From: Betaproteobacteria bacterium
GTDB lineage: Bacteria > Pseudomonadota > Gammaproteobacteria > Burkholderiales > Ga0077523
Assembly (NCBI GenBank): GCA_016125475.1
Contig: WGLR01000010.1
Span: 233,753-297,752 of the forward strand
Direction: 5' to 3'
DNA: 64,000 nt
Shown: positions 50,412 to 62,338 of the stretch, one piece after another
Position numbering within the stretch: the stretch's first letter is position 1
Layout of the letters: the number at the start of each line of letters is the position of its first letter
Translations under genes and position numbers: made by a program
The notes under the pieces: generated by a model
Database searches by the model: none
What the model was told of the DNA's origin: nothing
Seen by the model: the letters and a program-made list of their open reading frames with translations, nothing else

Positions 50412-51614
50412 ATGTTTGTTGATCGCGTTCTATCCGGCATGCGCCCCACGGGGGCCCTCCACCTGGGGCACTATCACGGCGTGCTCAAGAACTGGACGAA
50501 ACTCCAGCACGAATACGAGTGCTTCTTCTTCGTCGCGGACTGGCACGCCCTTACGACCCACTACGACACGCCGGAGGTGATCGAGGAAAACGTCTGGGAC
50601 ATGATCGTGGACTGGCTTGCGGCGGGTGTGGATCCTTCTCAGGCCACCCTGTTCATCCAGTCACAGCTGCCGGAGCACGCGGAGCTGCATCTGCTGCTGT
50701 CCATGATCACGCCGCTCGGATGGCTCGAGCGCGTGCCGACCTACAAGGACCAGCAGGAAAAACTCGCGGAGAAGGACCTGTCGACCTACGGGTTCCTCGG
50801 GTATCCGCTTCTGCAGAGCGCGGACATCCTGATCTATCGGGCGAACCTTGTGCCCGTCGGCGAGGACCAGGTCCCCCACATCGAGTTCACGCGGGAGATC
50901 GCGCGCCGGTTCAACCACATCTACGGACGGGAGCCGGGGTTCGAGGAGAAGGCCGAGGCCGCGATCAAGAAGCTCGGATCGAAGCGGAGCCGCCACTATG
51001 TCGAGCTGCGGACCCGTTACCAGGAGCAGGGCGATCACGATGCTCTCGAAGCCGCGCGTGCACTCATCGAGGAAGCCCAGAACCTGTCCATGGGCGACCG
51101 GGAGCGGCTCTTCGGGTACATCGAGGGCGGCGGGAAGATGATTCTCTCGGAGCCGCGGGCGCTCCTGACCGAGGCTTCGCGCATGCCGGGGCTCGACGGC
51201 CAGAAGATGTCGAAGTCCTACAACAACACCATCTCGCTGCGCGAGGATACGGACAGCGTCGTGAAGAAGATCCGCACCATGCCGACCGATCCGGCGCGCG
51301 TACGGCGAACCGATCCCGGCGATCCGGAGAAGTGCCCGGTCTGGCAGCTCCATCAGGTGTACTCGAACGACTCGATGCGCCAGTGGGTGCAGGAAGGTTG
51401 TCGCAGCGCGGGAATCGGATGCCTCGAGTGCAAGCAGCCGGTGATCGACGCCGTGCTCGACGAGCAGCGTCCGATGCGCGAACGGGCAGAGGAGTATCTG
51501 CGGGACCCGACGCTCGTGAAGAACATCATCGCGGACGGCGCCGAGAAGGCGCGCGCGCTCGCGCAGGATACGATGCGCGACGTGCGGGAAGCGATGGGGC
51601 TCAGGTACGGCTGA
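50412..51614 (+). CDS. trpS: tryptophanyl-tRNA synthetase (long form)
   Basis: A 400-residue class I synthetase charging tRNA-Trp. The HIGH-type motif is in GALHLGHYHG and the KMSKS motif is intact in DGQKMSKSYNN. It is longer than the common 335-residue enzyme because of an insertion between about residues 175 and 255 containing EEKAEAAIKKLGSKRSRHYVE, typical of the long proteobacterial form. ATG 50412 has AAGAGACC upstream. Confidence 0.95.
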   Translation: MFVDRVLSGMRPTGALHLGHYHGVLKNWTKLQHEYECFFFVADWHALTTHYDTPEVIEENVWDMIVDWLAAGVDPSQATLFIQSQLPEHAELHLLLSMITPLGWLERVPTYKDQQEKLAEKDLSTYGFLGYPLLQSADILIYRANLVPVGEDQVPHIEFTREIARRFNHIYGREPGFEEKAEAAIKKLGSKRSRHYVELRTRYQEQGDHDALEAARALIEEAQNLSMGDRERLFGYIEGGGKMILSEPRALLTEASRMPGLDGQKMSKSYNNTISLREDTDSVVKKIRTMPTDPARVRRTDPGDPEKCPVWQLHQVYSNDSMRQWVQEGCRSAGIGCLECKQPVIDAVLDEQRPMRERAEEYLRDPTLVKNIIADGAEKARALAQDTMRDVREAMGLRYG

Positions 51615-51630
51615 GGGACGGCCATGCAGG

Positions 51631-51647
51631 CCCGGGCGGCGCCCGGG
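51631..51647. terminator. hairpin between convergent trpS and smpB
   Basis: CCCGGGC-GGC-GCCCGGG forms a 7-bp G+C stem with a 3-base loop. It lies between the trpS and smpB stops, but neither side has a U-run, so terminator function is only possible. Confidence 0.4.
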
Positions 51648-51667
51648 TCACGGTGCCAGGAGCGAAC

Positions 51668-52120
51668 TCACCCCTTCGTGCGGTTCCGGAGGAGGCGCTG
51701 CTGCTCGACCTTCCACTCCCTTTCCTTTATCGCCTCGCGCTTGTCATGCTGCCTCTTCCCTTTCGCGAGGCCGAGTGCGAGCTTGATCCGCCCGCGGGTA
51801 AAATGCAGGTCGAGTGGGACGAGGGTGTAGCCCGCACGTTCGACCTTGCCGATGAGCTGCTGGATTTCCTCCGCTTTCAGCAGCAACTTTCGAGTCCGGA
51901 CGGGGTCAGGCTGAATGTGCGTGGAAGCGGTCGGGAGGGGGCTCACGTGCGCGCCGATCAGGTAGACCTCCGCGTTCCTGAGCACGACGTAGGCCTCGGT
52001 GAGCTGGACGCGTCCCGCACGAATCGATTTGACCTCCCAGCCTTCCAGGGCGAGGCCGGCCTCGAATCTCTCCTCGATGAAGTAGTCATGGAAGGCCTTC
52101 TTGTTCTGGGTGATGCTCAT
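51668..52120 (-). CDS. smpB: SsrA-binding protein SmpB
   Basis: A 150-residue partner of tmRNA in trans-translation. Motifs: [34 protein letters not shown], and the basic C-terminal tail [24 protein letters not shown] that enters the decoding centre. It starts at ATG 52120. No tmRNA gene is seen nearby. Confidence 0.95.
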   Translation of the reverse strand: MSITQNKKAFHDYFIEERFEAGLALEGWEVKSIRAGRVQLTEAYVVLRNAEVYLIGAHVSPLPTASTHIQPDPVRTRKLLLKAEEIQQLIGKVERAGYTLVPLDLHFTRGRIKLALGLAKGKRQHDKREAIKEREWKVEQQRLLRNRTKG

Positions 52121-52206
52121 CGCGGCTCAAGGGGCGTCGTGGATCGTCGATTCTAGCAGGGGGGCGACGGTGCCCTCCGGGGTGATTCAACAGTTTGGGA
52201 CCAGGC

Positions 52207-52647
52207 ATGCATGAAATCGACCGTTCGGTTCTCGTGAACTATTCGGCGGAACAGCTCTTCGAGCTGGTCGACCGGGTCGAAGACTATCCGAAGTTCCTGC
52301 CCTGGTGCGGTGGCACGGTCGTGCAGGCTCGTGACGACGGGAAGACCCGGGCCGCGATCACGATCGACTTCAAGGGAATCAAGCAGCGGTTCTCGACGGA
52401 AAACAGCAAGACCGTTCCGCATCACATCGAGATGCGCCTGATCGAAGGCCCCTTCCGGAAGCTCGACGGCAGCTGGCATTTCCTTCCTCTGGGGGACCAC
52501 GCCTGCAAGGTGCAGTTCCGCCTGCGCTACGAGTTCGCGAGCAGGCTTCTGGAGAAGCTGGTCGGGCCCGTGTTCGACCACATTGCCGCCACGTTCGTGG
52601 ACGCGTTCGTGAAACGCGCGGGCGAGGTCTACGAGACGGTGCGATGA
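52207..52647 (+). CDS. ratA: RatA/Coq10-like START domain protein
   Basis: A 146-residue START-fold protein of the polyketide cyclase/Coq10 family. It shows RSVLVNYSAEQLFELVDRVEDYPKFLPWC at the start and FDHIAATFVDAFVKRAG at the end. In E. coli the homologue was reported as the ribosome-association toxin RatA; relatives in mitochondria bind ubiquinone. ATG 52207 gives the family start. The next gene overlaps as ATGA. Confidence 0.88.
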   Translation: MHEIDRSVLVNYSAEQLFELVDRVEDYPKFLPWCGGTVVQARDDGKTRAAITIDFKGIKQRFSTENSKTVPHHIEMRLIEGPFRKLDGSWHFLPLGDHACKVQFRLRYEFASRLLEKLVGPVFDHIAATFVDAFVKRAGEVYETVR

Positions 52648-52928
52648 AACGGGAAATCCGGGTGGAAGTCGTTCATGCCGAGAGGCACAGGCAGGTGGTC
52701 CGCCCGCTCACGCTAGGCGCAGGCGCCACGGTGGCCGACGCGCTCGCGGCGTCCGGGCTGGGCGGGGCCGTTGTCGGGCTCGATGGCGGGCCGCCGGAGA
52801 CCGGCGTGTGGGGAAGGCGGGTGCCGCCGGATCATCCCCTGGAGGACGGTGACCGCATCGAACTGCTCCGCCCGCTTCTCGTCGACCCGAAGGACGCCCG
52901 ACGGCGACGCGCCGCGCGCGGAGCGTGA
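52644..52928 (+). CDS. rnfH: RnfH family ubiquitin-like protein
   Basis: A 94-residue beta-grasp protein of the RnfH (RatB/YfjF) family, normally paired with ratA. Typical parts are IRVEVVHAERHRQVV, VADALAASGL, GVWGRRVPPDHPLEDGDRIELLRPL and DPKDARRRRA. Function is unsettled. ATG 52644 overlaps the ratA stop. Confidence 0.88.
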   Translation: MKREIRVEVVHAERHRQVVRPLTLGAGATVADALAASGLGGAVVGLDGGPPETGVWGRRVPPDHPLEDGDRIELLRPLLVDPKDARRRRAARGA

Positions 52929-52958
52929 CCGCGGGGGTACCCGAACCGGTCCCGCTGC

Positions 52959-53420
52959 CTACTTGCAGGCATCCTTGACGGCCTGCTGGGCCGCCGCGAG
53001 TTCCTTGGCGATCTCGTTGTCGTCGAGGTAGTGGATCTCGCCGTTGGCGTCGTACTTCGCCACGCGCCCGCCTGCCTGAAGGCCTGCGACACGGCTGCGG
53101 GCCGTGTCGCACGCCGCCTTCATCTGTTCCGCCCGCTCGCGCTGCTCCTCCTTTTTCTTCTCCTCCTCGAGCTTGTCCAGACGACGCTTGCGGAACTCCA
53201 TGTCGAGTTCCTGATAACTCTTCCTCTTGCCCGAATCCGGGCTTGCGGCCGGCGCAGGCTGCGCGGGGGCGTGGACGGTGCCCTCGCACTGGATGCCGGG
53301 TGGCGCCGTGTCGCTGTAGTGGACCTGGCCGCTGGCGTCCTTCCATCGGCAGATGCCCGCCGTGGCCGTGGCCGTGAAACACAGGAGCGCGCCGAACAGC
53401 AGTACTCTCGTTGGGGTCAT
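52959..53420 (-). CDS. DUF4124 domain exported protein
   Basis: A 153-residue protein with a signal peptide (residues 1-21, ending TATAG) and the DUF4124 motif ICRWKDASGQVHYSDTAPPG. This short repeat-like fold is common in betaproteobacterial envelope proteins and has no assigned function. A Lys/Glu-rich helical stretch follows (about residues 70-100), and a second DUF4124-like piece, RVAKYDANGEIHYLDDNE, near 120. The start ATG 53420 overlaps the stop of the upstream small gene (ATGA). Its position beside rnfH and guaB is conserved in related genomes as I recall. Confidence 0.85.
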   Translation of the reverse strand: MTPTRVLLFGALLCFTATATAGICRWKDASGQVHYSDTAPPGIQCEGTVHAPAQPAPAASPDSGKRKSYQELDMEFRKRRLDKLEEEKKKEEQRERAEQMKAACDTARSRVAGLQAGGRVAKYDANGEIHYLDDNEIAKELAAAQQAVKDACK

Positions 53421-53791
53421 GGAGTGTCTCCGTGGGTGTTTCGATCGGGGGCGGGGCATTCGCCACCGCCATCCCTGGCGGCGCGTCGCTGCACGATGCC
53501 CAGGCGCGAGAGCTCGACTGCACGTCTGCTCGCGCCGATGGACGCCTCGAAGCTGTTCGCTGCGAACGCCGCCTCCGCCGTCGTGAAAGCGTCGTAGGCG
53601 GTCGTCCACAGAGCCTGACAGGCGGTGGCGTGAGCAACCGCGCGCTCGGCGGCCGCCAGCGCCGTGCCGGCGTGCGCACGGTCGGGCAGGGCGGCCGCAG
53701 CGGCACCACCTGTCACGAGTCCCCACGCAAGGAGCGCCACCACGTTCGCGCGTGCGAACACGAGAATGGTCCGGAAGGTCGGAAGCTTCAT
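53417..53791 (-). CDS. small exported Ala-rich helical protein, unrecognised
   Basis: A 124-residue predicted exported protein. A hydrophobic N-terminus (VVALLAWGLVTGGAAAAALP) looks like a signal peptide. The mature part is helical with regularly spaced Ala and the stretch FEASIGASRRAVELSRLGIVQRR. The pattern is faintly like SoxXA-binding (SoxK) proteins, but there are no sox genes here. It overlaps the DUF4124 gene start by four bases, which supports real translation. No Shine-Dalgarno sequence precedes ATG 53791, so the exact start is unsure. Confidence 0.55.
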   Translation of the reverse strand: MKLPTFRTILVFARANVVALLAWGLVTGGAAAAALPDRAHAGTALAAAERAVAHATACQALWTTAYDAFTTAEAAFAANSFEASIGASRRAVELSRLGIVQRRAARDGGGECPAPDRNTHGDTP

Positions 53792-53817
53792 CGGAGGAAG
53801 AACGGCAGCCTTCGAGG

Positions 53818-53846
53818 TTCGTTTACGAGTTGCACTGCACTATAAT
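53818..53846 (+). promoter_or_regulatory. candidate guaB promoter
   Basis: A consensus -10 TATAAT at 53841-53846 with a weak -35 (TTCGTT, 53818-53823) 17 bases earlier. The predicted start is about 20 bases before the guaB ATG. Confidence 0.55.
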
Positions 53847-53869
53847 CCGGTCTTTGTGCGGGATCATAA

Positions 53870-55333
<1,464 letters not shown>

Positions 55334-55432
55334 TGGGCGCGGGGAGAGGCGCCGCCTGTCCCGCCGCCGACCGGCTACTGCAATGCCTGCGCCCCGGTTT
55401 CCGACCCACTCTCCCGGCACTTTCCTGCAACC

Positions 55433-56995
<1,563 letters not shown>

Positions 56996-57349
56996 CGGTG
57001 GAGCAGAGTCCCCACCGCCGTTGAGGGTGCAACGCAGGAGCTGGCGTCGACCCGGTTTCGGACGCTGCCATCCACGCCCACTGGGCAGGCGAGCACACGA
57101 TCGGTCTCTACCCGCGGCGGGAGGACTACAGCTGCTGCCGCCCCGGTTGCCGTCGAAAATTCCCGCTCGGGTAGCGGGGCGTATGCCTGGATCTTGTCCG
57201 CCAGCCAAGTATCGGCCCGGGATGCCCGTCGATAGGGCACCGCCGTCATCGGTTGCACCTGCGCGCGCGGCAACGGGTGTTCTCGTCCTACGAGCGCCTG
57301 TTTCCCAATCAGGGTCAGACAGGCCGGCCCGCCGGGCGAGCCCTTCCGA
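56996..57349. other. intergenic region downstream of guaA
   Basis: 354 bases with no supported gene. A 7-bp stem GCGGTGG / CCACCGC (56995-57018) straddles the guaA stop, but no U-run follows, so it is a weak terminator candidate. The minus-strand open frame here is the complement of the guaA end and is not believed. Confidence 0.4.
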
Positions 57350-58240
57350 TCAGATCGGCGCCTGCTCCAGGCTCGACACCTCGTTGGTCAAGGTCGTGCG
57401 CCGCATGTCCCGTACCTCGTCCGCACGGTAACGGCGGGCGCGATGCATGGTGACCCGGTTATCCCACATCACCAGGTCCCATTGGCGCCAGACGTGCGCG
57501 TAGACGAACTGGCGCTGCGTGGCGTGTTCGGTCAGGTCGCGCAGGAATGCACGCGCTTCGGGCACCGGCCAGCCCTCTATGGCGCCGGCGTGGCTCGACA
57601 GGTACAGCGAGAGGCGGCCGGTGTTCGGATGCCGCCGCACGAGGCGTTGGCGCACTGGCGCCCACTTTGCGCGCTCGGCGTCCGTGAAGTCGTCAAAGCC
57701 CAGGATCCCGCGCGAGAAGATCTGGCTGTGCGCGCAGATCAGATCGTGCGCCTCGGCCTTCGTCGCATCGTCCAGCGCGTCGTACGCAGCGCGCATGTCG
57801 GCGAACTCCGTATTGCCGCCCGTCGCCGGAATCCTGCGCGCGGACAGCAGCGAATACTTGGCGGGCACATCCTTGAACGAGCTGTCGGAGTGCCACAGCA
57901 TGTTGCCCAGGCTGAACAGCCGGCGACGGTCATCGCGTGGCAGCAGCTCGCCGTGCTTGTCCACGTTCGAGATGTCGTTGAGGTCCATGCTCAACCGGCG
58001 GTCCTTCTCCGCCATGATGTCCCCGGTAGCCTTTTCGAGCGCTCCGAGCTGGCGGCTGAACGCGAGCTGTTGCTCGTCGTCCAGGTGCTGGTCACGAAAC
58101 ACCAGCACGCCGAAGCGATCCATGCCGGCGTGGATCGCGGCGACTTCGGCATCCGTGAGGCGACGCGTCAGGTCGATGCCCGAAACCTCGCCGGCGAACG
58201 TCGGCCTGGCAGGCTCAACGGGTTTGATGGTGTGAGACAT
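57350..58240 (-). CDS. TauD/TfdA family 2-oxoglutarate-dependent dioxygenase
   Basis: A 296-residue Fe(II)/2-oxoglutarate dioxygenase. The iron-binding H117-x-D119 is in LWHSDSSF, and the distal His is in NRVTMHRARRYR near the C-terminus, followed by the 2-oxoglutarate-binding Arg region. The closest style is that of TfdA-like enzymes (IPATGGNTEFADMRAAYDAL), which hydroxylate aryl-oxyacids, taurine or similar compounds. ATG 58240 has AAGG before it. It is 248 bases downstream of the dehydratase gene on the same strand; both lie in the putative island behind guaA. The substrate is unknown. Confidence 0.88.
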   Translation of the reverse strand: MSHTIKPVEPARPTFAGEVSGIDLTRRLTDAEVAAIHAGMDRFGVLVFRDQHLDDEQQLAFSRQLGALEKATGDIMAEKDRRLSMDLNDISNVDKHGELLPRDDRRRLFSLGNMLWHSDSSFKDVPAKYSLLSARRIPATGGNTEFADMRAAYDALDDATKAEAHDLICAHSQIFSRGILGFDDFTDAERAKWAPVRQRLVRRHPNTGRLSLYLSSHAGAIEGWPVPEARAFLRDLTEHATQRQFVYAHVWRQWDLVMWDNRVTMHRARRYRADEVRDMRRTTLTNEVSSLEQAPI

Positions 58241-58488
58241 GAAGCCTTCCGGTGGACAATTTGGCGAAGCGATTCTCGCGCATTTTGGCGTTGCTCGCTG
58301 CCAGGGCTCGTCGAGCCGGTGCGTGGCGAATGAACGCGTCGGGCCGGCGCCCCGCAATGAGATGCGCCGGCATCCATCCGATGCCCGGTGCCACCGGCGG
58401 CCGCATGCCGATGGAGCCGGTGAGCACGCCACTACGCCGTCGTCTCTCTACGCCGGTTTCGTGCGCGAGACCCAGGTGCGACAGGCCG

Positions 58489-60207
58489 CTACAGCACACA
58501 ACCGTAGTGCGCCGTCGACACCAGCCGGATGTACTTGTCGTGGACGCTGCCCGGGCGAACGCGGCCGGCGTGATCCGGCGCCTTCCAGTCCGCCATGCGC
58601 TGCGCAATTACCTCCGGGGGCACGTCCAGGCTCAGCGTGCGTGCGAGCGGATTGATGACGATCGTGTCCCCTTCGTGCACGGCCGCAATCGGGCCGCCGC
58701 GGGCAGCCTCGGGTGAGATGTGTCCGATCAGGATGCCGTGCGACACCCCGGAGAACCGGCCGTCGGTGATGAGCGCGACGCTGTCACCCAGGCCCGAGCC
58801 CTGCAGCTGAATCGTCAGCATCACCATCTCGGGCATGCCCGGCCCGCCGACCGGACCGACATTGCGCACGACGATCACGTCGCCCGGCACGATGCGGCCC
58901 TGCCGGATGGCATCCATCGTGTCAGCCTCGGACTCGAAGACGCGCGCCGGGCCCCGGAACTCGCCCTTCTCGAGGGTCTTGCCAGACAGCTTGAGTACGC
59001 AGCTCTCGGGCGCAAGGTTGCCCCGGAGCACGCTGATGTGATTGTTCGGCGGTGCTATCGGCCGGTTGACCGGGAAGACGATGTCCTGCGCGCCCAGTTC
59101 TTCGAGCGTCGGCGTCGACTCGAGGTTCTCGGCCAGCGTGCGGCCGGTTACCGTCATCACGTCGCCGTGCAGGAAGCCGTGGCGCAGCAGTTCCTTCATG
59201 ACGATCGGAACGCCACCCACTGCATGCAGGCTGGTCATCGCATACTTCCCGTGCGGCTGAAGGCCCGTGATCAGCGGCACGCGCTCGCCGATCGCCTGGA
59301 TCCGGTCGATGTCGATCGGTACCTGCGCTTCGCGCGCAATCGCCAGCAGGTGCAGGTACAGGTTGGTGGAGCCGCCCATCGCATAAACGGTCGTGATCGC
59401 ATTCTCGAACGCGCGCTCGGTCATGATGTCGCGCGGGCGAATGCCCATCGCCATGAGCCGATAGAGCGCCTCGACCGAAGCTCGCGTCTGCGCACGCACG
59501 TCGTCGTGCATGCGGCTCCTGGCGTCGTAGTCGGCGGGATGCGAGGCACCGTGCGGCAGCATCATGCCGATCGACTCGGCCACCGTGCTCATGGTGTTCG
59601 CGGTGAACATGGCGCCGCAGGTTCCGCTGCCGGGCATGACGTTCTTCTCGAGCTCGAGATACTGCTCCTTCGTGAGCCGCCCGGATTCGTGCGACGCGCG
59701 GCCCTCGGCCCAGTCCATGATCGTGATGTTCGTGCCCTTGCTCGCGTAAGGCTCGAACGACACCTTGCCCGGCGAACTCGTGCCCGGGTACAGCACCAGT
59801 CCGAACGCGTTCGTGCGCGCCAGGGGCATGAGCGCCGCGGCGCCGGTCTTGTCGCAGCCCGAGATCACGATCATGGCTTCACCGTGATGGGCGTAGTGGC
59901 CGATCTCGAAACAGTCGGCGGCGACGTCGCGTGACACAAGGCTGTAACCCGCGGTCGGCGTCCCCTGCGTGAGCGCGTCGGAAACGGCGGGTGCACCGAC
60001 GATGAGTCCTTGTCCACCCCGCTCGCCGATCAGTTCGACGAGCAGGTCGGTGATCTCGCGCACGCGGTTGTTGCAGCGGTGCGCGTTCGTGTAAGGGCTC
60101 GCGATCGTCACGATGGCATTCATCTTCTCGCCACGGTCGGGGTCGAACCCGGCGGCGCGCAGTTCGACGCGATTGCGCTTCCAGTAGATGGGACTGTCCT
60201 CAGCCAT
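58489..60207 (-). CDS. IlvD/Edd family dehydratase
   Basis: A 572-residue iron-sulfur dehydratase related to dihydroxyacid dehydratase and sugar-acid dehydratases. All three cluster cysteines are present: C45 (AHRCNN), C118 (SGCDKTG) and C197 ([12 protein letters not shown]). The second family signature [13 protein letters not shown] is intact. CDK is followed by Thr-Gly-Ala where many IlvD proteins have Pro, and the HRCNNR context differs from IlvD, so a sugar-acid or other hydroxyacid substrate is more likely than the branched-chain intermediate. ATG 60207 is the start. No other branched-chain biosynthesis genes are near. Confidence 0.87.
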   Translation of the reverse strand: MAEDSPIYWKRNRVELRAAGFDPDRGEKMNAIVTIASPYTNAHRCNNRVREITDLLVELIGERGGQGLIVGAPAVSDALTQGTPTAGYSLVSRDVAADCFEIGHYAHHGEAMIVISGCDKTGAAALMPLARTNAFGLVLYPGTSSPGKVSFEPYASKGTNITIMDWAEGRASHESGRLTKEQYLELEKNVMPGSGTCGAMFTANTMSTVAESIGMMLPHGASHPADYDARSRMHDDVRAQTRASVEALYRLMAMGIRPRDIMTERAFENAITTVYAMGGSTNLYLHLLAIAREAQVPIDIDRIQAIGERVPLITGLQPHGKYAMTSLHAVGGVPIVMKELLRHGFLHGDVMTVTGRTLAENLESTPTLEELGAQDIVFPVNRPIAPPNNHISVLRGNLAPESCVLKLSGKTLEKGEFRGPARVFESEADTMDAIRQGRIVPGDVIVVRNVGPVGGPGMPEMVMLTIQLQGSGLGDSVALITDGRFSGVSHGILIGHISPEAARGGPIAAVHEGDTIVINPLARTLSLDVPPEVIAQRMADWKAPDHAGRVRPGSVHDKYIRLVSTAHYGCVL

Positions 60208-61046
60208 GCTCTCTTGTCCTCGTCCGTTGCCTGCTCAACTCGGGTCCGCCGAGTATAAGCCGCACGACGCGCGATTCTGATCGGGTCAGCCCTGGGGTCG
60301 GAGTCCGGAGTGCTCCTTGCCGCGGCCAGCGGTGGGTCAGCTTCAGGCGAACATCCCGCGTCGGTTACGGGCGACCGTCAACAGCGTTCTCGAGCGCCTC
60401 GTCAGTCGATGGACCTCGATGGACCGCGAACGGCGATGTCTCGCCCGATCGCCGGCAAACCCGCGCCGTTGCGGGTGCCCGATGGATTGACGGCAAGAGC
60501 GTCGGCAGGAGTCTTCGGCGCAGTGGCGAGCGCTCTGCGAATCAGCAGGCTGGAAGGCTCGTCGATGATCGAGCGGGAATGAGTCGAAGTCGGTTCGTGC
60601 GGATCAATACCGTTTGCGTAGTCGACGTTTCTTCTTTCTCGTCCAGGCGGTACCTGTTCGAAGCGCGCATCAACATTCAGGACCAGCCGACCCCTCTCTC
60701 GTCGATAGCCGTATCGATCGGGAACCGGATTCTGGTTCAGCCGGAACAACTACCGTTCGCGGGGAGGCCGCACGGCCTGCCGGTGACGACTGACCGCGCA
60801 TGCCGACCTCCAGCACAAGGTCTTCAGACAAGGTGACAAGCATCTGAAGGTTGCCGGCCAGGATTGGTCCCTGCGTGACTGTCTCGCCCCACATCCCGGT
60901 GGACGACCCGAGCCATCGCCTCGGCGTTACACTTGTCGGGAGCCGGTCATCCAAGAATTTACGGCTCGCCATCAGCCCCGGGTCGGAATTCCGACGACAC
61001 GGCAGGCGAAGAAATTCGATCGGCGCCAAGAAAAGGAGACCTCACC
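60208..61046. other. gene-poor region with decayed guaA-end copy
   Basis: 839 bases with no protein I can support. It looks less G+C-rich and less codon-like than the rest. A 115-codon minus frame (60402-60749) is open but unrecognised. The degenerate guaA-end copy is at 60560-60580. AAAAGGAG near 61031 is the ribosome binding site of the next gene. Confidence 0.4.
60560..60580 (+). repeat. degenerate copy of the guaA 3' end (candidate att remnant)
   Basis: Contains GATCGAGCGGGAAT followed by GA, so it still reads Ile-Glu-Arg-Glu-stop against Ile-Glu-Trp-Glu-stop in guaA. It matches 56973-56993 at 18 of 21 bases in the same direction. The distance is about 3.6 kb. No integrase is encoded between the copies. 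Confidence 0.45.
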
Positions 61047-61919
61047 ATGTCATGCAAACGCGTACTGGCCTCGATTCCGGCACTCATCCTGCTGCTCGTC
61101 GTCCATCTCGACACTGCGCGGGCCAACAGCATGAAGCCGGGCACCATCGTGCTCAACATTCATGCGACCCTGGCTGGCGAGCTCATCGCAGACAAGCTTT
61201 ATTCCGGAACAGGGCTTTCTACGGCCATCCCGAAGGTGATTACCGCCGCGTACATCGCCAATCTGATTCTGGCCGGGAATGGCGATCCGTGGCTGAATCT
61301 GACCTATGTCCTGGAGAACAGATCCGACACGCCCGGCTATTTTTCCCTGAACCTGGCGCTGGTCACTCAGGACACCGCCGGACCTACCTACAAAGACGCC
61401 TTCATGGATCTGATCCTGACCGACAGCAACGGCGATGGGTCGGCATCGTTGAACGGTATCTCCGCGTCCTTCAGCGTGGCGGATGAGCGCCCTGGAGCCC
61501 CCGTCACGCCTGTCCAGAGCATCGCCTATTCCGCGCCCTACACGGATTATTCGGATGCAGGAACGTACTCTGTATTCGATGTTGCCGGTCCGGTTGCCGG
61601 TCCGGATTCGAGCACCATCCCGGACGGAAGTCCGGGATTCAACGAACTCCGTTTTCTTGCCAGTGGCCACCTCAGCCCGCATGACAGCATCGAACTCCAT
61701 GCCTTCGGCTGTTATGCAAACGATTTTGCCGATTGTCCGGCGCGATTCGTGATTTCACCCTCCGCGGTACCGCTACCCGCCACAGTCTGGCTCTTCGGGA
61801 CGGGCCTTGTGGTGCTGGCAGGATTCGCCGGAAAGCGAAACGGTGTGAGCCATCGAGGGCGCGCAGGGTCCGGCTCCTCTCGCGACAGATTGCGCGGTTT
61901 CGTGCCCGCCTGCCAGTAG
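61047..61919 (+). CDS. VPLPA-CTERM exported protein with extended C-terminus
   Basis: A 290-residue exported protein. A signal peptide covers residues 1-27 (cleavage near ARA-NS). The middle is beta-rich and Ser/Asp/Gly-rich, with no recognised enzyme motif. Near the end VPLPATVWLFGTGLVVLAGF and GKRN form the VPLPA-type exosortase sorting signal: motif, membrane helix, basic end. Such proteins usually stop right after the basic residues; here 26 more residues (GVSHRG to the stop) follow. That may be loss of the original stop. ATG 61047 has AAAAGGAG upstream. No exosortase gene lies in the window. Confidence 0.8.
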   Translation: MSCKRVLASIPALILLLVVHLDTARANSMKPGTIVLNIHATLAGELIADKLYSGTGLSTAIPKVITAAYIANLILAGNGDPWLNLTYVLENRSDTPGYFSLNLALVTQDTAGPTYKDAFMDLILTDSNGDGSASLNGISASFSVADERPGAPVTPVQSIAYSAPYTDYSDAGTYSVFDVAGPVAGPDSSTIPDGSPGFNELRFLASGHLSPHDSIELHAFGCYANDFADCPARFVISPSAVPLPATVWLFGTGLVVLAGFAGKRNGVSHRGRAGSGSSRDRLRGFVPACQ

Positions 61920-62338
61920 CACGCCCGCACTCGGCCGTCCGCGGAAGTCGAAAGTCCGGTCGTCCACGGTCGCAGGGTCAGGTGTAGTCGGCGTTCGACA
62001 CTGTCCTGGGGCAGACACGTTCCAGGTGAATCACGTCTGCCGTCGGACGGACGTCAGCGTGCGTGGAGATTGCGGCCGTCCGAATGCCATCCGCTGCGTG
62101 CACCAGACATGAGGGCGATCGGCGTTGGTGCTTCGGCGATTCGTGACTGATGCCGGACAGGAGCCAGGATGATCTCGGCCATGATGATGGGATCAACACG
62201 CCGGGGAATGTCGTCGGGAATCTTGACAGTGCCGCCATGAAGATTTGTACAAAATATTCATAAACAGACAATTGCCGGCCCGTCTCCGGTTCTTGCTTGG
62301 AGGGTGAAGTTGCCTTGCCTATCAAGCAGGAGCCCGCC
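61920..62338. other. intergenic region before the large repeat protein
   Basis: 419 bases with no supported gene. It contains an AT-rich island at about 62240-62270 with a candidate promoter (listed separately) and the AGGAG ribosome binding site at 62328-62332. Confidence 0.45.
62223..62253 (+). promoter_or_regulatory. candidate promoter of the repeat protein gene
   Basis: A consensus TTGACA at 62223-62228, then TACAAA at 62248-62253 after a long 19-base spacer, inside a short AT-rich island. It lies about 85 bases before the chosen start. Confidence 0.4.

Noticed and set aside
60402..60749. 115-codon minus-strand frame in the gene-poor region
   Set aside because: No ribosome binding site, signal or recognised motif; it also covers the decayed guaA-end copy in antisense.
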